Shown here one piece after another: positions 27,138-39,015 of a stretch of DNA of 64,000 nt. A model generated the notes under the pieces. That model ran no database searches. It worked only from the letters and a program-made list of their open reading frames with translations, and was not told the DNA's origin. This DNA comes from Gaiellaceae bacterium (GTDB lineage: Bacteria > Actinomycetota > Thermoleophilia > Gaiellales > Gaiellaceae): the NCBI GenBank assembly GCA_030446625.1, contig JAUJMY010000014.1, positions 25,736 to 89,735 on the forward strand, written 5' to 3'. Numbering within the stretch: position 1 is the first letter of the stretch; each line of letters starts with the position of its first letter. A program made the position numbers and the translations under genes.

Positions 27138-28943
27138 TCACGCGACCTCGGCGGCCCAGTCGCCGTAGAGCGCCGTGTACAGCCCGCGCCGGGCCATCAG
27201 CTCCGCGTGCGGGCCCTGCTCGACGATGCGGCCGTGCTCGAGCACGACGATCAGGTCGGCGTCGCGGATCGTCGACAGGCGGTGCGCGATGATGAACGCC
27301 GTGCGGTCGGCGAGCAGGTGCCGGAGCGCGTGCTCGATCCGTCGCTCCGTCCCGATGTCCACGGACGACGTCGCCTCATCGAGGACGAGGATCCGCGGGT
27401 CCGCGAGGAGCGCGCGTGCGAACGCGATGAGCTGCCGCTGGCCGAGCGAGAGGCGCCCGCCGCGCTCCTGCAGGTCGGTCTCGTACCCCTCCTCTAGCCG
27501 GAGGATGAAGTCGTGCGCGCCGACGGTACCGGCCGCGTCGACCACCTCCGCGCGCGTCGCGCCCGGCCGGCCGAAGGCGATGTTGTCGTGCACCGTCCCG
27601 GCGAAGAGGAAGCCCTCCTGCGGCACGACCCCGAGCTGCCGGCGCAGCGACTCCTGCGTGACGTCAGGAAGGTCGACGTCGTCGATCGTGATCCGGCCGG
27701 CGCGCGGCTCGTAGAAGCGTGCGAGCAGCTTCGCGATCGTCGACTTGCCCGCGCCGGTATGGCCGACGAGCGCGACCGTCGTCCCGGCAGGCACGTCGAG
27801 GTCGATCCCGTGCAGCACCTCCGCGCCTTCGCCGTAGCCGAAGCGGACGCCGTCGAAGCGGACATCTCCTTCGATCCGGGGGAGGTCGCGCGCGCCCGGC
27901 CTGTCGACGACGTCCGGCTCCTCGTCGAGGACGTCCATGATCTTGTCCAGAGCGGCCACCGCGGCGAGGAACGTGTTGTAGAGCTGCGAGAGCTGCTGGA
28001 CCGGGTCGAAGAAGTTCGACAGGTAGAGCAGGAAGGCGAGCAGCGTGCCGGCCGAGACGGAGCCGTCGAAGTAGAGGTAGCCGCCGTAGCCGAGGACGAT
28101 GGCGGTCGCCGCGCTCGCGAGGAAGTCGACGAACGGGAAGTAGAGCCCGTTCGTGACGACCGTGCGGTGATTCGCGTCGCGGTAGTGCGCGTTCACCTCG
28201 CGGAAGTGCCGCTCGTTGGCCGACTCGCGCGTGAACGACTGCACGACGCGAATGCCGGCGATGTCCTCGGCGAGCGTGGCGGTGACGAGTCCGAGCCGCT
28301 CGCGCACCGCGCGATACGCGCGCGACGAGTAGATGCGGAAGGCAGCCGTCGCGAGCGCCATCAGCGGCAGCACCGTGATCGTCGCGAGCGCGAGCCGCCA
28401 GTCGAGGACGAAGAGGATGATCGCGGAGCCGACGAGGATGAGCGTGTTCTGGATCAGCGTCGTCACGCCGTCCGTCACCAGCTGGTCGAGCGCGTCGACG
28501 TCGTTCGTCAGCCGGCTGATGATCACGCCTGCCCGGTTTCGCTCGTAGTACCCGAGCGAGAGCCGCTGCAGGTGCCGGAAGAGCTTGTTCCGCAGGTCGG
28601 CGAGGATCCGCTCTCCCGTCCAACCGGTGAAGTACGTCTGGGCGGCGCTCGTGGCGAGGCTGAGCGCGCCGGCGGCGGCGAACAGCGCGACGATCACGGC
28701 GAGCGTCGCGAGGTCGCCCTCCGAAACGCCCTCGTCGAGCGCGAGCTTCGCGAGGTAGGGGGGCGCGAGTCCGACGAGCGTCGCCGCGAGCAACGACGCG
28801 ATCGCGAGCGTGCTGCGCAGCTTGTAGCGGCCGGCGAGCCGAGCGAGGGTCGAGACGCGGCGTGCGGTGCGCCGCCACGACCAGTCCTCGACCTGCGCGC
28901 CGCGCTGCATCGAGAGGTGGCTGCCGGGCTGCCAGACCCTCAT
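27138..28943 (-). CDS. ABC exporter half-transporter with non-canonical signature motif
   Basis: A 601-residue six-helix permease fused to an ATPase domain. Walker A is GHTGAGKST, Walker B ILVLDEATSS (catalytic Glu present) and switch His AHRLST. The ABC signature reads LSLGQRQL rather than LSGGQ. Together with the neighbour's altered Walker B this fits a heterodimer with one degenerate nucleotide site. ATG 28943. Family members export drugs, lipids or peptides. Confidence 0.9.
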   Translation of the reverse strand: MRVWQPGSHLSMQRGAQVEDWSWRRTARRVSTLARLAGRYKLRSTLAIASLLAATLVGLAPPYLAKLALDEGVSEGDLATLAVIVALFAAAGALSLATSAAQTYFTGWTGERILADLRNKLFRHLQRLSLGYYERNRAGVIISRLTNDVDALDQLVTDGVTTLIQNTLILVGSAIILFVLDWRLALATITVLPLMALATAAFRIYSSRAYRAVRERLGLVTATLAEDIAGIRVVQSFTRESANERHFREVNAHYRDANHRTVVTNGLYFPFVDFLASAATAIVLGYGGYLYFDGSVSAGTLLAFLLYLSNFFDPVQQLSQLYNTFLAAVAALDKIMDVLDEEPDVVDRPGARDLPRIEGDVRFDGVRFGYGEGAEVLHGIDLDVPAGTTVALVGHTGAGKSTIAKLLARFYEPRAGRITIDDVDLPDVTQESLRRQLGVVPQEGFLFAGTVHDNIAFGRPGATRAEVVDAAGTVGAHDFILRLEEGYETDLQERGGRLSLGQRQLIAFARALLADPRILVLDEATSSVDIGTERRIEHALRHLLADRTAFIIAHRLSTIRDADLIVVLEHGRIVEQGPHAELMARRGLYTALYGDWAAEVA

Positions 28944-29067
28944 CGCGCTGCCTCAGAGCTACACGCGCGCGCGTGTAACCCGGGTCCCGACCCGCCCCCC
29001 TGCTCAGGCGTCAGCCTAGCGGCAGAGCCTACGCGAGTGGGTGCCGGAAGTGTGACGATCCTGCAAC

Positions 29068-30843
29068 TCACGCCCGCGCCTCCACGCGCTCCGCGAACTC
29101 GCGCTCGAGCAGGCCGTGCTCGTAGATCTCGCGGTAGACATCGCTCGTCGCGAGCAGCTCCTCGTGCGTGCCACGCGCCGCGACGCGGCCGGCGTCGAGC
29201 ACGACGATCTCGTCCGCGAGCGCGATCGTCGAGAGCCGGTGCGCGATGATCAGCGTCGTCCTGCCCCGCATCGCTTCGCGGAAGCCGAGGCGGATCCGCG
29301 CCTCCGTCGTCGCGTCGACCGACGCGGTGGCATCGTCCAGGATCAGGATGCGCGGGTTCATGATCAGCGCGCGGGCGATCGCGATGCGCTGGCGCTGCCC
29401 GCCCGACAGCGTTATCCCGCGTTCGCCGATCACCGTCTCGTAGCCGTCCGGAAGCTCGGCGACGAACTCGTGCGCCTGCGCGAGGCGCGCCGCCCGCGCG
29501 ACGTCCGCGTCCGTCGCCTCCGGCGCGCCGAACGCGATGTTCTCCCGAACCGTCGCCGAGAACAGGAAGGGGTCCTGCGCGACGATCCCGATCGCGCGTC
29601 GCAGCGACTCCAGCCGCACGTCGCGCACGTCCACGCCATCGATCGTGACGCGACCGGCGGTCACGTCGTAGAACCGCGGCACCAGCGACGCGAGCGTCGT
29701 CTTCCCTGACCCCGTGTGCCCGATCACGGCGACGTTGCGGCCCGGCTCGATCTCCAGGTCGACGCCGTCCAGCACCGGCTGCCCGGCGCCGTAGGCGAAG
29801 CTCACGCCGTCGAAGCGGACGCGGCCCTCGCCGGCCGGGAGCTCGCCCGCACCGGGCCGGCTCGCGATCGCCTCCGGCTCGTCGAGGATCTCGAAGATCC
29901 GCTCCCCCGACGCCGTCGCCCGCTGGGCCTGGCCGATCCACATGCCGAGCATCCGCAGCGGCATGATCAGCATCGTCACGAAGATGTTGAACTCGAAGAA
30001 CTCGCCGATCGTGAGGCGCTCGTGGACGACCATCCACCCGCCCGCGAGCAGCACGGCAGCCTGCGCGAGCAACGGGACGAACGAGAGCAGGGGGACGTAG
30101 GTCGCGCGCTGGCGGTTCGCGAGCACGCTCTGGTCGAAGACCGACTCCGAGCGATCCTGGAACTTCCGCTGCTCCTGCGGCTCCTGCGCGAACGCCTTCA
30201 CGACGTGGACGCCGACGATGTTCTCTTCGGCGACCGTCGTCACGTCGGCCATCTTTTGTTGCACCTCGCGCAGCACCGGATGCGACACGCGGCTGTAGCG
30301 ATACGCGAGCGCGACGAGGAGCGGCGTGATCGCGAGAGGGACGAGAGCGAGCCGCCACTCGATCCAGAACATGATCGCGGTGACGCCGACGATCGTCAGC
30401 ACGTGCTGGAAGAAGAAGATCAGTCCGTAGCCGAGGAAGAAGCGCACCGCCTGGAGGTCGACGGTGGCGCGCGACATGAGCTGGCCGGTCTGGTGCCGGT
30501 CGTAGAAGCCGAACGAGAGCCGCAGGAGGTGCGAGTACAGCCCGTTCCGCATGTCGTACTCGACGCCGAGCGCCTGCCGTCCGGAGATGAAGCGGCGTCC
30601 GACCATCAGCAGCGCCTTGAGCAGCCCGAGCCCGAGGATGAGCGCGATGAAGAGCCGCAGCACGTCTCGGTCGCGGGGGACGATGGCCTCGTCGATGACG
30701 CGGCCGGTCACGCGGATCAGCGCGATCGACGCTCCCTGCGCGGCGACGGCGAGAACGATCGAGAGAAGGAGCGACCATTTGTACGGCCGCAGGAAGCCGA
30801 GCAAGCGGAAGAACGTGCGGCGGTAGGGGACAGCCGTTGCCAC
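29068..30843 (-). CDS. ABC exporter half-transporter with altered Walker B
   Basis: A 591-residue partner: permease domain (LLGFLRPYKWSLLLSIVLAV onwards), Walker A GHTGSGKTT, signature LSGGQRQRIAIARAL (canonical), Walker B ILILDDATASVD, where the catalytic Glu is Asp, and AHRLST. In heterodimeric exporters such as TM287/288 and BmrCD the degenerate site combines exactly such a Walker B with a poor signature from the partner. GTG 30843 gives the shortest N-terminus that keeps the first helix intact. Transcribed toward its partner with a 124-base gap. Confidence 0.9.
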   Translation of the reverse strand: MATAVPYRRTFFRLLGFLRPYKWSLLLSIVLAVAAQGASIALIRVTGRVIDEAIVPRDRDVLRLFIALILGLGLLKALLMVGRRFISGRQALGVEYDMRNGLYSHLLRLSFGFYDRHQTGQLMSRATVDLQAVRFFLGYGLIFFFQHVLTIVGVTAIMFWIEWRLALVPLAITPLLVALAYRYSRVSHPVLREVQQKMADVTTVAEENIVGVHVVKAFAQEPQEQRKFQDRSESVFDQSVLANRQRATYVPLLSFVPLLAQAAVLLAGGWMVVHERLTIGEFFEFNIFVTMLIMPLRMLGMWIGQAQRATASGERIFEILDEPEAIASRPGAGELPAGEGRVRFDGVSFAYGAGQPVLDGVDLEIEPGRNVAVIGHTGSGKTTLASLVPRFYDVTAGRVTIDGVDVRDVRLESLRRAIGIVAQDPFLFSATVRENIAFGAPEATDADVARAARLAQAHEFVAELPDGYETVIGERGITLSGGQRQRIAIARALIMNPRILILDDATASVDATTEARIRLGFREAMRGRTTLIIAHRLSTIALADEIVVLDAGRVAARGTHEELLATSDVYREIYEHGLLEREFAERVEARA

Positions 30844-30898
30844 TCGCTCAACAGTAACGACGCGGTTTTCCCGCGCCTTCCGCGCGGGCGTTGCCCGC

Positions 30899-31522
30899 CT
30901 AGGCGTTGCGCGAACCCGCGCCCGCGAGGTCGAGCTCCCCGTGCACGAGCTCGAGCGCACGCTCCAGGCGCGCGCGGTTCTCCGGCCGGTTCAGCCACGT
31001 GCTCCGTCCCGACGGGTGCGGCAGGGGGAAGACGGCTGCGCCGGCGAGCTCGAACCGCTCGCCGATGCACGCGTCGAGGCTCGTGAGCCCGAGCAGCCGG
31101 CGCGTCGCGAGCCCGCCGATGGCGAGGATCAGCTGCGGCCGGAGCAGACGCAGCTCCCAGTCGCGCCAGAAGGAGCACAGCGCCTGCTCGCGCGGCGTCG
31201 GCGTCCGGTCGCCGCGTCCGCCGGCGGCGCGGCCGGGAAAGCAGCGCGTCACGGACGCGCAGTAGAACGTCGAGTAGAACGCCTCCTCGTCGAGCTCGAG
31301 CCAGCGCCGGAGCGTCTGCCCGGCGCGCCCGCGCCACGGCCTGCGTTCGACGCCCTCGACGATCCCGGGCGCCTGGCCGAGGATGTACGCCGACTGGCCC
31401 GCGCGCCCCTCGAAGACGGGCCGCGACTCGAGCGGGTAGCCCGCTTCGACGCAGGCGCGGCAGACCGCGTTGTCGCGCTGCAGCGAGGCGAGCGACCTAT
31501 AGGACGAGCGCCGCCGCGTCAC
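30899..31522 (-). CDS. Uracil-DNA glycosylase, family 4-like (iron-sulfur type)
   Basis: A 207-residue protein with the UDG fold motifs ILGQAPGIVEG (GxAPG) and LPHPSGRSTW (HPS near the C-terminus). Four cysteines are placed as in [4Fe-4S] family-4 enzymes: CRAC near the N-terminus, TRCFPG and ALCSFW in the middle. It removes uracil from DNA. Start GTG 31522, or GTG 31531, lies within the start region of the divergent ftcD gene. I assign the superfamily confidently, the exact family less so. Confidence 0.8.
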   Translation of the reverse strand: MTRRRSSYRSLASLQRDNAVCRACVEAGYPLESRPVFEGRAGQSAYILGQAPGIVEGVERRPWRGRAGQTLRRWLELDEEAFYSTFYCASVTRCFPGRAAGGRGDRTPTPREQALCSFWRDWELRLLRPQLILAIGGLATRRLLGLTSLDACIGERFELAGAAVFPLPHPSGRSTWLNRPENRARLERALELVHGELDLAGAGSRNA

Positions 31523-31540
31523 CCGATGCACAGTACGCCG

Positions 31541-32422
31541 ATGGAGCTGCCGCTCGAGGCCGTCCCGAACTTCTCCGAGGGTCGCGACACGAGGACGATC
31601 GACGCGATCGCCGAGGCCGCCGCGGCGCGCGCGCGGGTGCTCGACGTGCACGCGGACCCCGACCACAACCGCTCGGTCCTGACGCTCGTCGCGAGCGACG
31701 ACGCCCTCGTCGACGCCCTGGTCGCAGTCGTCGCCCGGGCTCGCGAGCGGATCGACCTGAGACGTCACGAAGGCGCGCATCCACGGATCGGCGCCGCAGA
31801 CGTCGTTCCGCTCGTCCCGCTGCGCCCCGAGGACATGGGGCGCGCGCGTGCGGCCGCGCTGCGCGTCGCCGAGCGCGTGGCGCAGGAGCTGCACCTGCCC
31901 GTCTTCCTCTACGGCGAGCTCGGCGGGGGGCGCGGGCCCGCGTTCTTCCGCCGTGGCGGCCCCGAGGAGCTCCAGTCGCGGATCGACGCCCGCGAGCTCC
32001 GTCCCGAGTTCGGGCCGCAGCGCCTGGACCCGCGCGCGGGCGGCGTCCTCGTCGGCGCGCGCCGGCCGCTGATCGCGTTCAACGTCAACCTCCGCGGCTC
32101 GCTCGACGCCGCGAGGGACGTCGCCGCGGTCGTTCGCGAGACGGGCGGCGGCTTCACGGGCGTGCGGGCGCTCGGCCTCGACCTCCCGCGCGCTGGGCTC
32201 GTCCAGGTCAGCATGAACGTCGAGGACTACGAGGCCGCGGCACTCCACGAGATCGTGGCGCGGGTTGAACGGGAAGCCGGCGCCAGGAATGCCGAGGTCG
32301 TCGCCGCCGAGCTCGTCGGACTGATGCCGGCCGGCGCGGCCGTCGCCGCTGCCGGCGCGCTGCTTCGGATCGACGGCTTCGACCCGTCTCACGTGCTCGA
32401 GCTGCGGCTCCTCGAGCGATGA
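31541..32422 (+). CDS. ftcD: Glutamate formimidoyltransferase
   Basis: A 293-residue formiminotransferase with the N-terminal domain motif AVPNFSEGRD, DHNRSVLTLV, EGAHPRIGAADVVPLVPL and LYGELGGGRGP, and the C-terminal domain GARRPLIAFNVNLR. No cyclodeaminase domain is fused. It moves the formimino group from formiminoglutamate to tetrahydrofolate, the last step of histidine degradation by this route. It heads the hut cluster. ATG 31541 is preferred over ATG 31526, which overlaps the divergent glycosylase start. Confidence 0.92.
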   Translation: MELPLEAVPNFSEGRDTRTIDAIAEAAAARARVLDVHADPDHNRSVLTLVASDDALVDALVAVVARARERIDLRRHEGAHPRIGAADVVPLVPLRPEDMGRARAAALRVAERVAQELHLPVFLYGELGGGRGPAFFRRGGPEELQSRIDARELRPEFGPQRLDPRAGGVLVGARRPLIAFNVNLRGSLDAARDVAAVVRETGGGFTGVRALGLDLPRAGLVQVSMNVEDYEAAALHEIVARVEREAGARNAEVVAAELVGLMPAGAAVAAAGALLRIDGFDPSHVLELRLLER

Positions 32423-33054
32423 AGTTCGCGCACGGGGACGTCGTCGCGCTCCGGTACCTGCTGTCGGGCGCCAGGATCTCGCGGATCAAGCCGATGCGCG
32501 TCATCGAGGACTCCGACGAGCTCGTCGCGCTGTACATCGCCGCCGAGACGCCGATCCGCCTCCGCGTATGGCTCGACGGCCGGCCGGTCGACCGGTCGCT
32601 CCCGTACCGCGATCGGTTCGTCACGCCCTGGCGGCTCGGCGACGGTCGCTGGCGCGGGAGCGACGTGCTCCAGCTGACGCGGCCGGGGAGCGGCCACTCG
32701 TTCTGGGCGTTCTACCGCGAGCGCGTGTTCGAGGGCTGGTACGTCAACCTGCAGGCGCCGCTCCGCCGGACGCCGATCGGCTTCGACACCTCCGACCACG
32801 TCCTCGACGTCCGCGTCGCCAGCGAGGGCGGCTGGTCGTGGAAGGACGAGGACGAGTTCGTCGAGGCGATCGCGATGGGGAGGTTCACGCCGCAGGAGGC
32901 GGAGGCGATTCGCGCCGAGGGGATTGCCGCCGCGGCGGCCGTCGAAGCGGGCGCGTGGCCCTTCGACGCCGGTTGGAACCGCTGGCGGCCGGAGCCCGGC
33001 TGGACGATCCCGCCGCTCGACCAGACGTGGGAGCACGTGCCCGCGCCCGCGTAG
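32419..33054 (+). CDS. DUF402 domain protein (FomD-like)
   Basis: A 211-residue protein of the DUF402 family: DSDELVALYIAAETPIR, SFWAFYRERVFEGWYVNLQAPLRRTPIGFDTSDHVLDVRV with the Trp-Tyr-x-Asn-Leu block, then DEDEFVEAI and GRFTPQEAEAIRAEG. Known relatives bind or hydrolyse nucleotide-linked phosphonates, but most have no assigned role. It overlaps ftcD by four bases and precedes hutH by ten, so it appears to belong to the histidine operon. Confidence 0.8.
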   Translation: MKFAHGDVVALRYLLSGARISRIKPMRVIEDSDELVALYIAAETPIRLRVWLDGRPVDRSLPYRDRFVTPWRLGDGRWRGSDVLQLTRPGSGHSFWAFYRERVFEGWYVNLQAPLRRTPIGFDTSDHVLDVRVASEGGWSWKDEDEFVEAIAMGRFTPQEAEAIRAEGIAAAAAVEAGAWPFDAGWNRWRPEPGWTIPPLDQTWEHVPAPA

Positions 33055-33057
33055 ACT
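33052..33057 (+). promoter_or_regulatory. -10 hexamer TAGACT of hutH
   Basis: TAGACT ends seven bases before ATG 33065 and begins inside the DUF402 stop codon. It suggests an internal, leaderless promoter for hutHUI. Confidence 0.45.
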
Positions 33058-33064
33058 GGCGCCG

Positions 33065-34605
<1,541 letters not shown>

Positions 34606-34609
<4 letters not shown>

Positions 34610-36330
34610 GCAGCGCCGCCGCGACGCTCGACGCCGCCGTCGACACGCTCTGCGGCGACCTCTCCCGCATTCGCGCGCCCCGCGGCACGACCCTGAACGC
34701 GCGCTCCTGGTCGACGGAGGCGCCGTTGCGGATGCTCCTGAACAACCTCGACGCCGAGGTCGCGGAGCGGCCGGAGGAGCTCGTCGTCTACGGCGGGTCC
34801 GGGAAGGCGGCGCGCAACCACGACGCGCTCCGCGCGCTCGTCCGCTCGCTGCTCACGCTTGGCGAGGACGAGACGCTGCTCGTCCAGAGCGGCAAGCCCG
34901 TCGGCGTGCTGCCGACGCACCCGGCTGCGCCGCGCGTGCTGATCGCGAACTCGCTCCTCGTTCCACGCTGGGCGAGCTGGGACGAGTTCCGGCGCCTCGA
35001 GGCCGAGGGGCTGACGATGTTCGGTCAGATGACCGCCGGCAGCTGGATCTACATCGGCACGCAGGGGATCCTCCAGGGCACCTACCAGACGTTCGCCGCG
35101 GCGGCGGAGACGCACTTCGGCTCGCCCGACCTGAGGGGGCGGACCGTGCTGACGGCTGGGCTCGGCGGGATGGGCGGCGCGCAGCCGCTCGCTGCGACCC
35201 TCGCCGGCGCCGCGATCCTCTGCATCGAGGTGGACCCGGCGCGGATCCGGCGCCGGCTGGAGACGCGGTACCTCGACGAGGCGGCTGAGTCGCTCGACGA
35301 CGCGCTCGCGCGGGTGCGAAGCGCAGCGCGCGAGCGCCGGCCGCTCTCGGTCGGCGTGCTCGGCAACGCCGCGGAGCTCGTCCCGGAGCTCGTTCGCCGC
35401 GGCGAGGCGTTCGATCTCGTCACCGATCAGACCGCGGCGCATGACCCGCTCACCGGCTACATCCCCGCCGGCCTTTCCGTGGACGACGCCGCGCGCCTGC
35501 GCGAGAGGTCGCCCGACGAGTACCTGACGCGCGCGCGCGCGTCGATCGCGCACCACGTCGAGGCGCTCGTCGAGTACGTCCGGCGCGGCGCGTATGTTTT
35601 CGATTATGGCAACAACCTCAGAGGGGAGGCGCGCGAGGCCGGCGTAGAGGAGGCGTTCGCATACCCGGGCTTCGTCCCGGCCTATATCCGCCCGCTCTTC
35701 TGCCGCGGGATCGGCCCGTTCCGGTGGGCGGCGCTGTCCGGCGAGGCGAGCGACATCGCGACGATCGACGCGGCTCTGCTCGAGCTCTTCCCGGATGACG
35801 CGCTCCTCCAGCAGTGGCTCGCGGTCGCGCCCAAGCGGGTCGCGTTCCAGGGCCTGCCGGCGCGGATCTGCTGGCTCGGCCTCGGCGATCGCGCACGTGC
35901 GGGTGTCGCGATCAACGAGCTCGTGCGCTCCGGCCGCGTCCACGCACCCGTGGTCATCGGCCGCGACCACCTCGACTCGGGCTCGGTGGCGTCGCCGTAC
36001 CGCGAGACCGAGGCGATGCGGGACGGCTCCGACGCGATCGCGGACTGGCCGATCCTGAACGCGCTCACGAACGTCGCGGCCGGTGCGACGTGGGTCAGCG
36101 TCCACCACGGCGGAGGGGTGGGGATCGGCAACTCGATCCACGCCGGCATGGTCGTCCTCGCCGACGGCAGCGACGAGATGGCGGAGCGCCTGGAGCGCGT
36201 GCTGACGACAGACCCGGCGAGCGGCGTGCTGCGCCACGCGGACGCGGGGTACGCAGACGCACTCGAAGCGGCAGACGAGCACGGGGTCGTCGTGCCGATG
36301 CCGCCTGCGCCGCCGCCGGCGCACGGGTGA
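34606..36330 (+). CDS. hutU: Urocanate hydratase
   Basis: A 574-residue NAD+-dependent enzyme: [47 protein letters not shown] (NAD-binding), [35 protein letters not shown] with the conserved Cys, and [12 protein letters not shown]. It converts urocanate to imidazolonepropionate. GTG 34606 overlaps the hutH stop by four bases. Confidence 0.95.
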
Positions 36331-37544
36331 CGCCGCCGCTCCTCGTCCGCGACCTCGCGCAGCTGGCGACCCCCGCTCCCGTGCCGCGGCCGCGCCGCGG
36401 GCGGGCGCTCGGCGATGTCCTCGTTCTCGAAGACGCGTACGTCCTGTGCCGCGACGGCCTGATCGCCGAGGTCGGCCGCATGCGCGACCTCGCGCCGCTC
36501 GCCGCGGACGTCGTGGAGGTCGACGGACGCGGCCTCAGTGCGGTTCCCGGCCTCGTCGACTGCCACACGCACCCGGCGTGGGGCGGCGATCGCGTCACCG
36601 AGTTCTCGCTGCGCGCGGGCGGGGCGAGCTACGAGGAGCTGCACGCCGCCGGCGGCGGGATCCTGTCGACCGTCCTCGCGACGCGCGCCCTCGACGAGAC
36701 GGCGCTTTGCGAATGCGTCCGCCGTCATGCCGGCTGGATGCTCCGGCACGGAACGACGACGTGGGAAGGGAAGTCCGGGTACGGGCTCGACCACGACACG
36801 GAGCTCGCGTCGCTGCGCGCGATCCGCGCCGCCGGCGGCTCGCCGACGTGGCTCGGCGCGCACGCCGTCCCGCCGGAGTTCGCCGACGCTGACGCGTACC
36901 TCGAGTACGCGCTCGCCGAGGTGCTGCCGGCCGCGGCCGAGATCGCGAGCGCGGCCGACGTATTCCTCGAAGGCGGCGCGTTCGACGCGAAGCAGGCCCG
37001 GCGCTACCTCGCTGCCTGCGCCGACGCGGGGCTCGCGCTCCGGCTCCACGGCGACCAGTTCGCGGAAGCGGGCTCGATCCCGCTCGCCGTCGAGCTCGGT
37101 GCGCGCTCGGTCGACCACCTCGAAGCGACGCGCGACGCCGGGATCCGCGCGCTCGCGGCGAGCGACGTGACGGCGGTGCTCCTCCCCGCGAGCGCGCTCT
37201 TCCTCGGTCGCCCGATGCCGCCTGCGCGCGCGCTCGTCGACGCGGGGGCCGCGGTCGCACTCGCCACGGACTTCAACCCCGGGAGCGCGTTCACGGAGAG
37301 CCTGCCGCTCGTCGCGAGCCTTGCGTGCACGCAGTTGCGGCTGACGCCGGAAGAGGCGCTGACCGCGGTGACCGTCAACGCAGCGCACGTGCTCGACGCG
37401 GGGCGCGCCGGCGAGCTCTCGGCCGGTTCGTCCGCCGACCTCGTGCTGCTCGACGCGCCGGACTGGCGCTATCTGGCGTATCACCTCGCCGGCGACGTCG
37501 TCCACACGGTGATCCTGGGCGGCGAGGTCGCGGCGGTACGCTAG
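36327..37544 (+). CDS. hutI: Imidazolonepropionase
   Basis: A 405-residue amidohydrolase: metal-binding [47 protein letters not shown] and [10 protein letters not shown]. It opens imidazolonepropionate to formiminoglutamate, the substrate of FtcD. GTG 36327 overlaps the hutU stop. The reduced C-terminus ([22 protein letters not shown]) matches the family. Confidence 0.94.
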   Translation: MTPPLLVRDLAQLATPAPVPRPRRGRALGDVLVLEDAYVLCRDGLIAEVGRMRDLAPLAADVVEVDGRGLSAVPGLVDCHTHPAWGGDRVTEFSLRAGGASYEELHAAGGGILSTVLATRALDETALCECVRRHAGWMLRHGTTTWEGKSGYGLDHDTELASLRAIRAAGGSPTWLGAHAVPPEFADADAYLEYALAEVLPAAAEIASAADVFLEGGAFDAKQARRYLAACADAGLALRLHGDQFAEAGSIPLAVELGARSVDHLEATRDAGIRALAASDVTAVLLPASALFLGRPMPPARALVDAGAAVALATDFNPGSAFTESLPLVASLACTQLRLTPEEALTAVTVNAAHVLDAGRAGELSAGSSADLVLLDAPDWRYLAYHLAGDVVHTVILGGEVAAVR

Positions 37545-37548
37545 ATGC

Positions 37549-37962
37549 GTGCCGACGAGGAAGCAGCGACGGCGGCGCGAGAAGGGTCGCCGGCACGAGT
37601 ACGAGTACGTCTACGTCGACGACGAAGGCCGCGAGGTCGACGCCGACGAGGCGGCTGCGGAGCCCGAGCGCCCGGCGAAGACGGAGCCGCGCAAGGGGGA
37701 GCGGCGCGAGCGGGCGCAGCGAACGATCCAACCCCCCTCGTGGCGGCGCGTCGTGAAGCGCGCGCTGATCTTCGCGCCGCTGATGTTCGTGATGATCTCA
37801 CTCCTGGATCCGCAGCTGAACGCCTGGCAGCGCGGCGCCTTCACGCTCCAGATGGCCGCGCTCTTCGTTCCGTTCAGCTACCTCGTGGACCGGATGACCT
37901 ACCGGGCGTGGCAGCGCCGCCTCGCGCGCGCGGACGGCGGCTCCGGTGGCCGCAGGCGGTAG
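37549..37962 (+). CDS. Conserved hypothetical membrane protein
   Basis: 137 residues: a basic N-terminus (PTRKQRRRREKGRRHEYEYV), an acidic stretch, then two hydrophobic segments (RALIFAPLMFVMISLL and AFTLQMAALFVPFSYLVDRM). It resembles small actinobacterial membrane proteins with a charged cytoplasmic start. TACGCT is six bases before GTG 37549. The TAG stop is part of the left target duplication of the IS481 element, so the gene was not interrupted. Confidence 0.7.
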   Translation: MPTRKQRRRREKGRRHEYEYVYVDDEGREVDADEAAAEPERPAKTEPRKGERRERAQRTIQPPSWRRVVKRALIFAPLMFVMISLLDPQLNAWQRGAFTLQMAALFVPFSYLVDRMTYRAWQRRLARADGGSGGRRR

Positions 37963-37963
37963 C

Positions 37964-39014
37964 TGTCCCGCCTACAGAGGTTGTGAACGGCTGAGAGAAA
38001 CGTCCGGCCCTCCTTCGAGGCTGTGGGTCTTCCCGGACTCACGCTCAAAGGAGGGCGCGGATGTACCTGCACGCTAACGCCAAGCTCGGACTGGCTGGCC
38101 GGCTCGCGCTGGTCGCGCGATCGAGGATGGTCTTAACGCTGAAGGCGGCCGCGGCCGCCTTCAGCGTCTCGGCGGCGACCGCTCATCGCTGGTGGCATCG
38201 CTGGCTCGAGGGCGGCCACCAGGCAAGCTCGTTGCTCGACCGCTCGAGCAGGCCGCGCCGCTCGCCGCGGCTGCTCGCGCCCGAGCTGCAGGAGCGATCT
38301 GCGACTGCCGCCGCAAGACCGGCTGGGGGCCGCGGCTGGTCGCCGGCGCGACCGGCTTCGCGCACTCGACTGTGTGGAAGGTGCTCAACCGGGCAGGCCT
38401 CTCGCGCCGCCGGGTGACGGCGAAGGAGCCCGCGAACAGCTACGAGTGGCCGTGTCCCGGCGACCTGCTGCACATGGACGTCAGCCGCTACGCGCGGTTC
38501 CGTCCCGGCTGGGCCCTCACCGGCGAGCGCTCCCAGGCCGGACGCCACTGGATGCGACCCGAGACCCGCGTCGGCTTCGATTACGCGCACGCGATCGTCG
38601 ACGACCACTCACGCGCCTACGTCGAGCTCCACGACAACGATCGCGCAGCAACCGTCACCGCCTTCGTCGAGCGCGCGCTCGCGCACGGAGCGCGCCACGG
38701 CGTCGGCGCGAAGCGGTTGATGACCGACAACGCCTTCGCCTACGTGCGCAACCGCTCACTGCGCGAGCTGCTCAACGCGCGCGGCATCCGCCACCTCACC
38801 ACACAGCCCTACCGACCGCGCACCAACGGCAAGGTCGAGCGCTTCCAGCAGACGATGGCGCGCGAATGGGCCTACGGCCTCATCTACCCCACCCACCGCG
38901 AACGCGCCACAGCACTGCCACACTGGCTCGAGCACTACAACCACCGGCGACCGCACAGCTCGATCGGCGACCGACCACCGATCAGCCGCGTTCACAACGT
39001 CCGTGGGTAGGACA
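37964..39014. mobile_element. IS481-family insertion sequence, about 1051 bp
   Basis: Imperfect terminal inverted repeats start with TGTCC. Left: TGTCC, 11 bases, GTTGTGAACG, GCTGA (37964-37994). Right, read inwards from 39014: TGTCC, 11 bases, GTTGTGAACG, CGGCTGA. The flanks are GGTAGC (37958-37963) and GCTAGC (39015-39020), a six-base duplication with one mismatch that fits the NCTAGN target reported for IS481. One transposase gene fills the element. Confidence 0.85.
38061..39010 (+). pseudogene. IS481-family transposase, frameshifted
   Basis: The N-terminus (YLHANAKLGLAGRLAL, then FSVSAATAHRWWHRWLEGG helix-turn-helix) is in one frame up to about 38295. ICDCRRKTGWGPRLVAGATG and the catalytic core are in another; one missing base at GAGCG/ATCTGC explains it. 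The DDE residues are present: Asp in HMDVSRY, Asp in MTDNAF and Glu in NGKVERFQQ. Near 38120-38145 a further compensating pair of indels is likely (RAIEDGLTLK expected). If the breaks are real the copy cannot transpose on its own. Confidence 0.83.
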
Positions 39015-39015
39015 G

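Noticed and set aside
30870..30888. CCCGCGC-CTTCC-GCGCGGG hairpin as a terminator between the glycosylase and ABC genes
   Set aside because: On the transcribed minus strand it is followed by A residues, not T, so the intrinsic terminator arrangement is wrong.
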